Positions 50,346 through 61,300 of a stretch of 64,000 nucleotides of DNA are shown here, piece after piece. The translations under genes were made by a program, and so were the position numbers. Source of the DNA: Pipra filicauda. Lineage: Eukaryota; Chordata; Aves; Passeriformes; Pipridae. Position 1 is the stretch's first letter; every line of letters begins with the position of its first letter. Below the pieces are notes generated by a model. That model saw only the letters and a program-made list of their open reading frames with translations. It searched no databases and had not been told where the DNA came from. Location: assembly GCF_003945595.2 (NCBI RefSeq), contig NW_024104998.1:2971790-3035789 (forward strand), written 5' to 3'.

Positions 50346-51515
50346 TAAAATGGAATTGTAGAGCTCCATATTAGGAGAAATGAGACATCCCATTTAGAAA
50401 CAGCAGTAACATAACAGCAGGCAAACTTTATTAAACAAAAATCCAGTCCTAATCTCTAGTGTCTGAAAAAATGAATATTAGCAGCTGGGCAAAAATTAAG
50501 TTAAATTTCTAACTTTTCCCACTACCAGCAATTCTTTGCTGAATTTATGTTCATAAATAATTTTTTTCTTCATAAAATGCTATGGTGCATCCTGACTATC
50601 TTAAACAAGAAGATCCAATTACTAAGAAGTGAGAGGGCAAAGATTAATTTTGGAAAGCTACTGAACTGTTTAAAGCATCAAATTTTGATTGTCTTGTATG
50701 ACTTAGCTTTTAATAGATTTAATTTTATTTGTTTTCAGTGAAAGTCAGGATGGCAGATCTTGCTTACAAAGGTACTCAGGAACCTCATTAGATTTCAAAA
50801 CATTCATATTGTCCCATGAAACTTAGTGGAAGTTAAACATCTGGAAATCCCAATCAGTATTTTTTTGTCCATTCTTTAGCACTGAAATATCTTAGGAAAT
50901 ATGATCTTTAAAGACAGTGTTTTAATCTCAGTAAAATGCCTGTTTCCTAACTGACAAGCTAATTTGTTCTTCCTTCCAATCAGTGGTGAAGGACCAAGAA
51001 AACCAGAAGGTGGGGTGAGCAATTTGGAGTTGACCATCACTTTCCATATTCAATAGGAAAAATTCAGACTGGCCCCTTTTGTGCCCCTTACCTAGGCACC
51101 TGATATGCATCAGACCTTACAGACTAAAAATAGGTTCTTTTGGATGTATTTTCAAAAAATTTAAGGCCTTTTCCCCATCACTCTGCTCAATATTTTTTGT
51201 TTCAACTCCCAACCTTTCTCTTGTGATCTGTTTTTTTTAATACAGATTAAAGACAAATCCAGTAAAAAAAAAAAAAAGAGAATCCCAACTGAATATAAGT
51301 AAAGCTTTTAAATTCTGAAGAAGAAAGGGTTTAAGATGTGCCTCTGCCCTCAGGATTCCTTAGTGCTGAGTTCTTGGTAACAGTACTTTTGAATCATTTT
51401 GCTTTACCAAAGTCCACCCACATACTGAAAAATGAGCATAATGAGCAATTTCAGTCTTTCCCCACTCCAGTAATGTACTGTATAATCACTTTTTAACATA
51501 ATAAAATTTCTTTTT

Positions 51516-51530
51516 GGGGGTGGGGAGGGG
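51516..51530 (+). other. G-rich run, incomplete G-quadruplex motif
   Basis: G5-T-G4-A-G4 gives three runs, followed only by AGAG, so the standard four-run motif is not met. It could still join a two-plate or intermolecular structure. Confidence 0.6.
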
Positions 51531-53344
51531 AGAGCCTACCACTTAATAGAATTTCTGGCACCAAACTTAGATGGAAAATTTCTTAAAATGTTTCTTAACA
51601 ATTTCTTAACGAGATGCAAAATTTCTCAACAAGTCTTGAGGAGAGCTAGGAATGGCACATGGAAAGTCAGTGCACTTAGGAGAAACTGGAAATATCAAAG
51701 GGAAGGGAGTTTTTGAAGTCCGTAAATCTATACAATTATGATGTTAGCATACATAGAGGAAGACACCTCTTTCCATCCAAGAGTCATAACATACAGTCTT
51801 ATAAGCACTGTTTTCATGAACTAAAGGGGAGTGAGTCTTTCCTCAAACACTTTTTCCTCCCAAAGACAGCCCGATGCAGAAGTACTTTCCAGCTCCTCTC
51901 CTGCCAACAATTTCCATTAGGAGACACACAGAAAGCCAGATGGTAGCAAGGTAAGCAAGGTGGATTACATCCTGCAGCAGGAAAGACCCAGGATTCAGCA
52001 CTTGATTAAAAACACAGTAAATTTTTCAAATAAATACCTAATTAAGCCCAAAAGACAACTAAGTTTCCCTTTTCATAAGAGAAGCCCCTAATTACCAAGC
52101 CCTTAGCAGTCCCTTATCCCTGGACACCCAGGAAACCACTAGTTGGGAAACTTTTTGACGTGGGAGTGCTGGAGGGTAAAATTTCCACACATATACTTAA
52201 CAGACCACTAAAAGCTACCAGGCTAGGTTATATAGGTTAGTTGAGGAAAAGAATGTTTACTTTGTGAATGCCAGTAGTGCTTGAATATGACATAAAAGAC
52301 CATGCTGCTCTGCATGGTTAGTGCATGGTTAAGACTGCATTTCTCTTGGCAACATCTAAAAAAAGACATGTCTCTGTATTGCAGACACTGATAACTCAGG
52401 ATGCAAATGGTCTTGGCCTTATCATGTAGTTCATCTGAGGTATTTTGAAATTAGGCAAAATAAGTACTCACAGTACTCAAGCAAAAAGGTCCATAGAGTC
52501 CAGCCTGATACGTTTTTGGAAAATAAAGGCCTTTCCCAAAGGACTGCACTGTTCATATTATTAAAGTCAATCAAAAACAAAGTCTTCACTGGAAAAATCA
52601 TACCATTTAAAAAAAATGATAAGCCCCTAGAGATACCTTTGCAGTTTTCTCAGCTGAGAAGACTGCTGAATGTGACTACATTACAGCGCTAGCAAAGACA
52701 GGTTGGCCTGCCTGCAACACAAATTGCTTTGGGCTAATAAAACAAACCCCTCTAAACTGCAAAATCCACTTCCTTATATCTTTGTGAACCCACTCCATGT
52801 TTTTTTGACTTTCATTGTGATATTGCATTTGGAAGCATCCAGAAGCATTTGAGGGAGGGCTAGAACTAAAAGTAACTCAAACTTTAAAAGAGACATCTAA
52901 CATTTTTACACAGAAATGCCTTTTATGTTGCCATTTGAAGTACATTTGATGCGTAATCTCGCAGATCACTCATTCATAGGTCATGTCTATATACTTATAA
53001 ATTCCCAAACTGTAGTGGTTTTTTTTTTTCATCTCTCCAAATGATACCCCAAAAAATACCACTTACCCTTTGATATGATAAGTGACTGTGCAGGTTTTAT
53101 TGCCGAGATGCAAAACTCTGGAAAGTCAGGCACATGTAACCTAATAAGTCTTTTAGCTGGTGCAACATCATTTAGGGTAGAGATATTTTACAAATAATAC
53201 TATCAGGATTGCCTTTTCTCTTTCTCTTCCCTAAATCGTCTCCATAGACATAGATGTGCACAAATACACTGACATACACTATGCAAATGACTATCCTGGA
53301 TATGATCATTCCTGCTTAGACAGACCATTGCTTTTTGTTGAATT

Positions 53345-53372
53345 TTGATGAGTACACATTGATGAGTACATG
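53345..53372 (+). repeat. 14-bp tandem duplication
   Basis: TTGATGAGTACACA is followed by TTGATGAGTACATG. Two copies differing at two terminal bases. Confidence 0.85.
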
Positions 53373-54609
53373 TTGAAAATGAAGAGAAAAATATTTGTTA
53401 ACTATGTCAGTCCCTATACTCCATTTTAATTTCATTTTACAAAGGTATTTGAAAGCAGTGGAGAAACTAGCATGAATTGATCTTTTAGTTTTATTTCAGT
53501 TTTCTCATGTCCAAATTATAAAAGGCTGATCCCAATTCTTTGGGTACAGCAATTTAATTTACCTCCAAAGATGTATTTAATTTTTTCTACTTTTTGCTAT
53601 ACAGTTGCCCACAGTTGAAATTGCTCAGTCATAGTGAACATACAATTACTGCATTCCAAATGCTTGCACAAGTATGCATTTGGGGAATAGTTTCCTTTTA
53701 TTTAAAGTTATCTGAAAGGAAAAATATTGGCAAAATATACCATTCTTGAGAGAGTTTTCAGTAAAAGTAAAGCAGAATTTTAAAAAAATATATTCCAGGT
53801 GCCTATTCCATTGAGCCCCAATTTGAGTAACCCTAGTGTAATTCTGATGTTTAATTTTGCTATAATTTATTCTCAGGGTCTTCCCCTGCCTCCTATGGAA
53901 GCTTACAAGACTACCATGCATTTTCATAAGAGGGGTGGATATGATAAGTTATCCTTAATTTTCTGACTCTTGCCCCAAGTAACTGGCCTGTAAATTCGAT
54001 AAAGTAACTAGTTTTGCCATACTGTGATGTAGAACACTTTTCAAGCCATTCACCCATTAGAAAAGAGTATGACTTCCTTGAGCTGCATTATCAGAGCCAT
54101 ACGCTTTATAATCTGCAAAATGGCATGTTTATTCTGTTTGGGGTACTTAATTCTTAAATTTGTTCATTCATTCACGCCTAACAGAAAAAAACAGGGTATT
54201 GCCTTCACAGCCAGGCGCAACAATTCAAAAATAATTACACCGTAGCAAAGGCACACAAAATTCTCAGACCTTGAAGCACCTTCCAAAAAGTTATCATGAA
54301 GTCGTCAATTTTCTTTTTTCTTTATCTCCCCTAAACCCTTTTTTCAGTATTGCAAGTTCATTTGCTGGCAAAATATGGCTGCTGAATGGAAGCTACAACT
54401 TACTCTTTATCAATACCTTTGCAGCTGAATTATACTGAGGAAAACTGTACTTATTAAAACATATACATTAAACAAAATCTGGATAAAGTATTTTACTGTA
54501 ATCTTTAAAGTTACATAACTACAAAAGATAATGTCAGTAAATGAAATATATACTTGGTTAATTAATACACCCAATTAAAAAAAGGCACATAATTCTCTTT
54601 TCATTCCCA

Positions 54610-54735
54610 TTTAGGCCCCTATTCAAAAAAGCACTTAAGAATATTCTGCTCTTTAATGCCTACGGTACTCCTTTAGGCATATGACCAACAAAGTGTTTAA
54701 GGATGCACTTAGGCATGTGTTTAAGTAGTCTGCTA
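54610..54735. repeat. Possible ancient amniote repeat remnant
   Basis: GGCCCCTATTCAAAAAAGCACTTAAG at the left, and repeated forms of TTTAGGCATATG, GTGTTTAAGGATGCACTTAGGCATGTGTTTAAG at the right, resemble the AAGCACTTAAGCACATGCTTAA texture of an old interspersed repeat common in turtles, crocodiles and birds. Internal self-similarity is visible, but the family name is not certain. Confidence 0.45.
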
Positions 54736-55788
54736 AAACCAGATGTTAGTCTAGAAGAGCATGCAAGGGAAAGCACTCATCCCCCTTGGATTGAAGAATC
54801 TCTTAAAAATGCTTCTGACTCAAAAACAAGCACAGTAAAATAGAGTACATGTTCATCCCAACTGAAAGGAAAAGCAGGATATGCTCTCAGAAGCTGACAA
54901 AACCTGCTCTGTCACAAAGTCCAAAGCAGTAAGACAAAAGTAAGAAGGTAAACAGAAATTCACAGCACTTGCTGCACAACCCTCTTCAGAGTTTCTTGAA
55001 ATCAGTGGTTCAAATCTGCTTTTTAAGCAAAAAGCACAGGAAAGGCTGTCATTACACTAGCTGGTATCACATGCAACCTCTACATAATTAAAGCCTTTTT
55101 TCATATTCACTTTGTTACTTAGAAGACACTGCTTAGTAAACTCATGATGTAGCTTAGACCGTTTGTTCATAGTTTTGCTTTTTTCACCACCACAAAACCA
55201 TAGCAACCTAAACACCAAATATTTATTTTCTTTCTCAAACACTGCAAGTTATTTTATGAAAAATTTTATGCAAATTGGGCAATACATTGACTCATTCTGT
55301 TTGTCTCTCTTGTATGTATCTCTAAGGCATCTATTACCATGGTGTCTAAATGCTGTTGTATCTCAGTATTTGCCAGCTTTGTTGTAACATAAGTGGTATC
55401 ATCTTTTTTGTCCACTTTTACATAGCCCTTTTAGTCAAACTCTAAGGAGGTATTTAGCTACGACAGAACAGTTGTGGATTAAATGCAGAGATATTTTTTA
55501 TACTAATATACACAAATCAGCAGTAAAATAAAAGTCCTTACTGTTTTCTTCAGTCTTCATTTACTCTGAAAATACAGCCTCTACTAGTAGAAGGTGCTCT
55601 GTTGATGAAGGCTTCTCTGATTTCAAAAATCCTGGACTCTAAATCACTTGCATTCTACCTCCTAACCAATTCTTATAACCACACTTGCCCACACAACACC
55701 ACACCGTCCTAATAATTTTTGTAGTATTTAATTCAATTTACTTCCCTCTTCGGAACGCATTCAGATTGTATCACCCCCTAAAACATAC

Positions 55789-55886
55789 TTTGACCATTTT
55801 AGATCCAGACCAGTGTCTTCCCACGAACAAGTCTTGCTACTGTGAGATCTGGGTTGTGTAAGTGAGCCTGCAGAGCTTCCACGCTG
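55789..55886 (-). other. Splice-flanked exon-like segment, minus strand
   Basis: On the minus strand a pyrimidine-rich tract (CTTGTCTCTCGTCTGGTTTGCAG) precedes a 98-nt segment that is open in one frame (beginning QRGSSAGSLTQPRSHSSKTC) and is followed by the donor-like GTATGT at 55788-55783. Two CpGs fall inside. No protein family is recognised. Signals this good appear by chance every few kilobases, so alone this is only a candidate exon. A plus-strand reading (acceptor TTTTAG, donor GTAAGTGAG) is also possible over part of the same DNA. Confidence 0.25.
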
Positions 55887-58164
55887 CTGCAAACCAGACG
55901 AGAGACAAGTAACAGTGACAATTGTAAAAATACACCTACTGCTGATGGTAAAAGTTAAAACCTTCTTTTTCCCTCCTCCTCCTTTAATAACAGTCAAACG
56001 GAGAGCACAGGAAACAGTAAGTAAACTTTATATCTGAAAAAACTAATGTGGGCCAAAACATTGTGATGGTGTATTTGGCTCAACTTTAAATAGAATGGTT
56101 TTTCTTCCGAAATATTAAATGAAAAAAGTATAACAAGAAAGAAGTGAAATGGAAAATTGCTAAAGCTGAAGAACATCACACAGAAAGAAGCAGCATTTTT
56201 TCTAACAGCTCTGAGATGATATGAGAAAGAGAGAAAGGGTGTGGAGGAGGGGGAGAGGGAGGGAGAGGCAAGACAAGGAAACATGAAGCGAGCTGAAAAC
56301 AGAATGTGAAATAATTGTTATGGAAAGACAAAAAAAAAATTAAGAGAGAGCAAAATCTACAGAGGTACTTTCAGTACTGTAAATATCCCATAGAGTAGAT
56401 TTTCCACAAAAAGCTTAAATGTAACTGGACTGGTCATCATTTATAAAGCCAGATTTTTTGTAGTTCATCTTGCCACGGGCCAGACTGCTTCTACATTTTT
56501 AACCTATAGCATGTTTTACTCTGTGGAATTTATCTTACTCCCTGCAATGCTATATCATAGTTAAAATATAATTTTTAGCCAATGTTTTCATTTAAAACCT
56601 GTTTTTAAACCATTGATAAGATAGGATTCCTATTGAAAGCTAAGTGCCTCCAAACACAAAAAGGGGAAAATGTCTCACTTTGCAGTGAGACACTTGTTAG
56701 TAAGGATGGCAACAAAGTTTGACAGCTGACAGTTGGGGAAGTGAAAGAGCTTGAAATATTACATGAATAAAGCATATTTTGTCTTTCTTAATGGAACATA
56801 TATGGTAAAATACTCTTCTCTAAATGTAATATTCAGATCCTTCATTGATCAACATGACGCTTTACCACCAATGAAATGCACTGCATTTTTAGCACATCCA
56901 AACTCATATAAAACTGATGATTTATATATATACAGCACCTTACATCTTCAAAGTGTTTCTAAATAGCAACACCTTCATTCTCATCCTATTTCGCTAATGT
57001 AAAATCCAAGACTCTTGACATCAGAAATATGTAAACCAAGAGAATTTAGGTTTTTCAAAGTTCAAATGATATTAGAGAGATCTAAAATTTCCACTTATAT
57101 GTGAGAAACTTTGCCTAGATAAAAAACTAGGTCCTTGTGAATTTCCACTCTGTGGAGGTAGGCACAGGCATAAAACCTCTTCCTTTGCAAAAAATAAATG
57201 AACATCACCATTTCTTTTCAGGATTACAAAATTTTTTGTTGACTAAAGTGTTCACAATCTCTGCTTCCCAAGATATCAAATAATATCACTGATCAGAAAT
57301 AAAGGAACCATCCAAACCTGTCCAGCTCATAACTGACTCTTTTTTCTGTATTTTAGAAGTGAGTAGTTGTATTCTTGCATAGCCCAGGGCTATACATATA
57401 GCCATACAACTATGGCATTGTTTAAAAAACTTCCACATCATATAGGTTTATATGACTACATATACTATATTTCAACACATTTTTGAAATTACTTAATTGG
57501 ATGTACCTTCTTGCAGCTGGCCTACTGAAATTCAGGATTGCTAGCAGGGCCAGTTGCCATGAGAGTTCAACCATTTTGTAAAAATGACTGGTAACACTGT
57601 GAGTGGTGCTAAATTCCTGGACAGATTAAATGAAGCTCATCCCCCTAGATCTGAAACCGCTTCAAGCTGCTTTTTTAAAGCCACATAACAAGCCTTTACT
57701 CCTTACATTACTGTTCCACTTTTTATTCCCTGTCTTAACAGAATTTTCATTCTTCTAATTCTCATGGGAAATTGTGTTAAAATTCAAGAACCTGACCTTA
57801 GGTTGCATTGAATATTCCCATTGACTTCAGGCCATAAAAAAGGAAAACTGTGAAGAAGAGTTATATTCTGTCAGGAAGAATATGGCTCCAAATGCTGGAA
57901 TCATCCTGACAGTTCTATTTCAGAAGTTAGCCAAGGAGAAAAAAGGGGCCAGGCATCTTGAAAATTACATACACATACCTCACACACATGTATACACACA
58001 CAAAGCATGGAGAATAGAAGAGAGAACCTGGAAAGAAACCCTGCCAATTTATCAAGTGGCAGATGAATTATCCCCAAGAGTTTCATAGAAGCAGCAGCCA
58101 CCCCATTTTAAGGTGAAATTTTATTTCAATCTCAGCTGCAGCATAATCTCAGATCCATCTGTTT
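55887..58164. other. Unique AT-rich sequence, no gene seen
   Basis: It contains a purine-rich block (56222-56280, with G runs at 56237, 56249, 56257 and 56261 that almost meet the quadruplex pattern except for a 9-nt first loop) and a short CA-rich run near 57965-57995. Around 57815-57840 the words ATTCCCATTGACTTCAGGCC resemble the same ancient amniote repeat suspected at 50.2 kb. No coding evidence. Confidence 0.55.
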
Positions 58165-58187
58165 CCCCCATTCCCCCTCCCTTCCCC
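58165..58187 (-). other. G-quadruplex motif on the minus strand
   Basis: On the plus strand, C5-ATT-C5-T-C3-TT-C4. The minus strand therefore carries four G runs with loops of 2, 1 and 3 nt, meeting the standard pattern. Another C5 run at 58194-58198 adds an alternative. The tract sits about 130 bp upstream of the 28-base poly(A). Confidence 0.85.
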
Positions 58188-58316
58188 TCACAGTCCCCCT
58201 GCTCCCTTCCCAACTCACATGCCGAATAACTCAGAGGCATCACTTCATCTCCAGTACCATAGGTTTCATGGGCCCATCTAGGTAGGAACTGCAGGAAGAG
58301 GGATGGGATCGATTAC

Positions 58317-58344
58317 AAAAAAAAAAAAAAAAAAAAAAAAAAAA
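58317..58344 (+). repeat. Poly(A) run of 28
   Basis: Twenty-eight consecutive A followed by two GAAA units. It is the longest homopolymer in the window. There is no AATAAA shortly upstream and no matching target-site duplication found by eye, so evidence for a retrocopy tail is weak. The length is probably polymorphic and prone to assembly error. Confidence 0.9.
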
Positions 58345-61300
58345 GAAAGAAAGTAACAAATTTATTTCTATGAGTTTTCATTCCAATCAAAGCTTAGGAA
58401 CTGTGTGTACCTTTTTGATAATTTTTGGTGCGTTTAAGAGTATTTTGAACATTGTCCCCACCAAAGAATGTTTTGGGGAAATTAGTGGATTTACATGGGA
58501 AAAAAATGGAAAACTGGATCTATGTGAGGTGTCTAGCTCTTACTATTGTTTCCACTCAATACCTACTCCTATTTATTTTTCCTGTATGATGACTCTGCTT
58601 CAAGTTCTCCGGATATTACGCTACGCAGAAAGTAAGTCTTAAAAAAAAAAACAACCTCGGAATTTTCCAGTGTTTGCTCTTCCTCAATTCCAGAAGCACA
58701 TTTCACCTCTGAGTTTAGCAGGCAGACTCCTAGGTGCAGTTTCATTATTGGCTTGAGCTAAGTATGAATTGTGCCAAGAGGCAGGCCCACTCTCTCCACC
58801 CTTCCCTCCCTCCTTGCCTCAGACCTAGGTAAATACTCTTCTCTCGTTTCATCATCAGTTCTCATGCTGCCACAGAGTCAGCCAGATCAAAAATACCAAA
58901 ACCTGAGATCTGAGCCACGCACTAATTTTCAGATGGCTCCTGACACAGCTGATCATGAAGCCAGGAGCAACCTCATTCTCCCTAGGGAGGCAGCAGAAAG
59001 ATGCAGCTGTAGCAGGGAGGCAAGGAGAGCAGTACCACCATTTTTAGCAGCAGCAGCAGAGATTTAAATTTGCTGAAACTTACTGCAAAACCACACCTTC
59101 TTTATGCTACAAATGACAACTCCCAAATAAATCAAACTGTAAAAAAGGAAAAAATAGAACTCAACCCTTGATTTTGAGTGTTCAAGAAGACAAGAAAACA
59201 CAGAGATTCTCCTGAACCAGAAACACCAGATTGCACAGAGGCACATTTGAGTATGTTTCCAAAGTAGAACTATTAATACTACCTAGATGCTGTGCCTGCA
59301 CTAACTCCTGACTTAGAAGCAGTGCTAGTAATTATGGCAGTATATCCCTTAAGCTACGTGTGATAACGTGTGCACCACAATTTTCTTCCCATTAGGCTAA
59401 GGGAGAAATTATCTGGCCTTTTTGGGTGTGTACGGAGAACGCTCTGGGAAGTAGCTGGAAGATACACAGTAATACACATGGGCTGTAGGCCCAACTTTCA
59501 GCAGTAGTAATCCCATGAGAGTGACTGCATGAACACTGTTAGTTTATACCTTCTGATGTCCAGTCAACTGAAGTTTACCGTGTTCCAATGTTTGTGTTGG
59601 AATGTTAGGAAACTGAATCTATTAAAAATTTGAATAACAGCTGCAGCACTTTCAAGAGATGCCTTTATATCACTTAAGATAGGTAAAAGGCTAGGGAAGC
59701 ATGGCAAACACAAGCAGACTGGTCCAGCCTCTGTTGTCTTATATTGTGCCAGTGGGCAAGTTTGCTTCTGGGGTGGGATGAAAGCAGTTCACTGCCCTTG
59801 TGCAATCACCTGAAATACTGCAGAAAAAAACTTCCTGTTTTAATAGTTGACAACAGCAACTCTAAGTATTCCATTTATATTTCTGCTATGATACTTCAGA
59901 AGATCTTATCCTGGAACACTTGAGTCTAGTGACTAATTACATAAGCATTGTTCGTTTTGTGTCCTTATTACTCTAGGAGTTTGTTCACAAAGTTAGTCCT
60001 TTATCTGTGACGCACTTCTGAAAGAGAAAAACAAAACGGCAGAGGAGCCTGGGGATTTGATTAGTTTCTTCCAAGATATTTAATTGCTATTACAGCCAGA
60101 AATATGCAAAACACTATAATAAAATTTTCTTTTTTGAGAGAGAAACTTCCATTTAATACTAGCACAAATTCCACGTGATAGCAAGTAAACTCAGGAGTTT
60201 TAAAAAGCAGAAGATGGTATTGGTTATATGTAGTTAGTCTTATAAATTTGGGACACAAGAATCAAACTTTAACATTCTACATGGAAAGCCAGAATCTTTC
60301 CAAAAGATCTTTTACAAATCAGCAAGACTGGAAACAATTTGATAGAAGGCTTACCATGCATGCTCTTTCAGCCATTTCACTAGAAACTCATTTTGGCTTT
60401 CTCTGAGATAGAGATAAACCACAGCTAAGACATAGTTATTAAATCTTCTTTATACATTCGGTATGAAATATATTAAACTACAAAAATACTATATTCAAAT
60501 AAGGTTAAGGGTCTGACTTAAACCCACAAAGACATGGAATTTTAGAAATATTGTGTCTTCCTACCCTTTACTCTCCTCCTGAGTGTGGCTAGGCATTGTA
60601 GCAGAAATGAACTAATGCTCAGGTTCCTTAAATATCTTTCATTTTACCTTAAAGGCATTTTCTACTTTAAGGTTCTTTCAGTTTGTGGGTTAAATTCTGC
60701 CCTGAACAGTCTGTTTGTTTCTTTGTTTTTGTTTTGTTTTCTTTTTAATAATTTCATTTTTTAAATGCTTATAGAAACATAAAATTGAAAAAAATGAAGC
60801 AAAAGTACATAATTGTTAGTCTCGGCAACTGACTATTTTTACTTTTATTTTTTAACACATAACTTACAAATCCCATGTTCATGGGAGACAGGCAGGCAGA
60901 TGAAATGACTCTCAGCAAGTGTAAGCACATGCTTCAGCTCTCTCCCTGCCCCCCATGCAGTTCCACTTATACATATGTAAATACTATTACATATTTCTCC
61001 AGTGAACTAAATCAGAGCCTTGCAGTTGACACTGAACTAAGACTTTGTCCCACAGAATGCCTTGGGACCTTCTTCCATGATAGACTTTTTCCCCTCCTCC
61101 TGAATACAACAACAACAATCCGTGGAAGTCACACTTTATTCAAAAGAAAGTAAGATGTTTTCATATCATCCCTCCAGGGGGCTTCCAGCTTTGAAACCAT
61201 CTCTTCCTGCCCTCTGGCACAGTAGTTTGGGCCTGCTGACTTCTTGGGCAAATTGCAAATTGTATCTTCTCAATAAAACTTGAAAGTAGGAAAGGATATC

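Larger units (their letters stand above)
43898..55788. other. Unique AT-rich sequence, no gene seen
   Basis: Short tandem duplications (44720, 53345), a strong imperfect hairpin (48490), a G-rich run (51516-51530), poly(A) runs (49170 and 51264) and two possible ancient repeat remnants (50.2 and 54.6 kb) are listed separately. The open frames are all below 95 codons and have no domains. No recognisable CR1, LTR or RTE-like copy occurs here. Confidence 0.55.
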
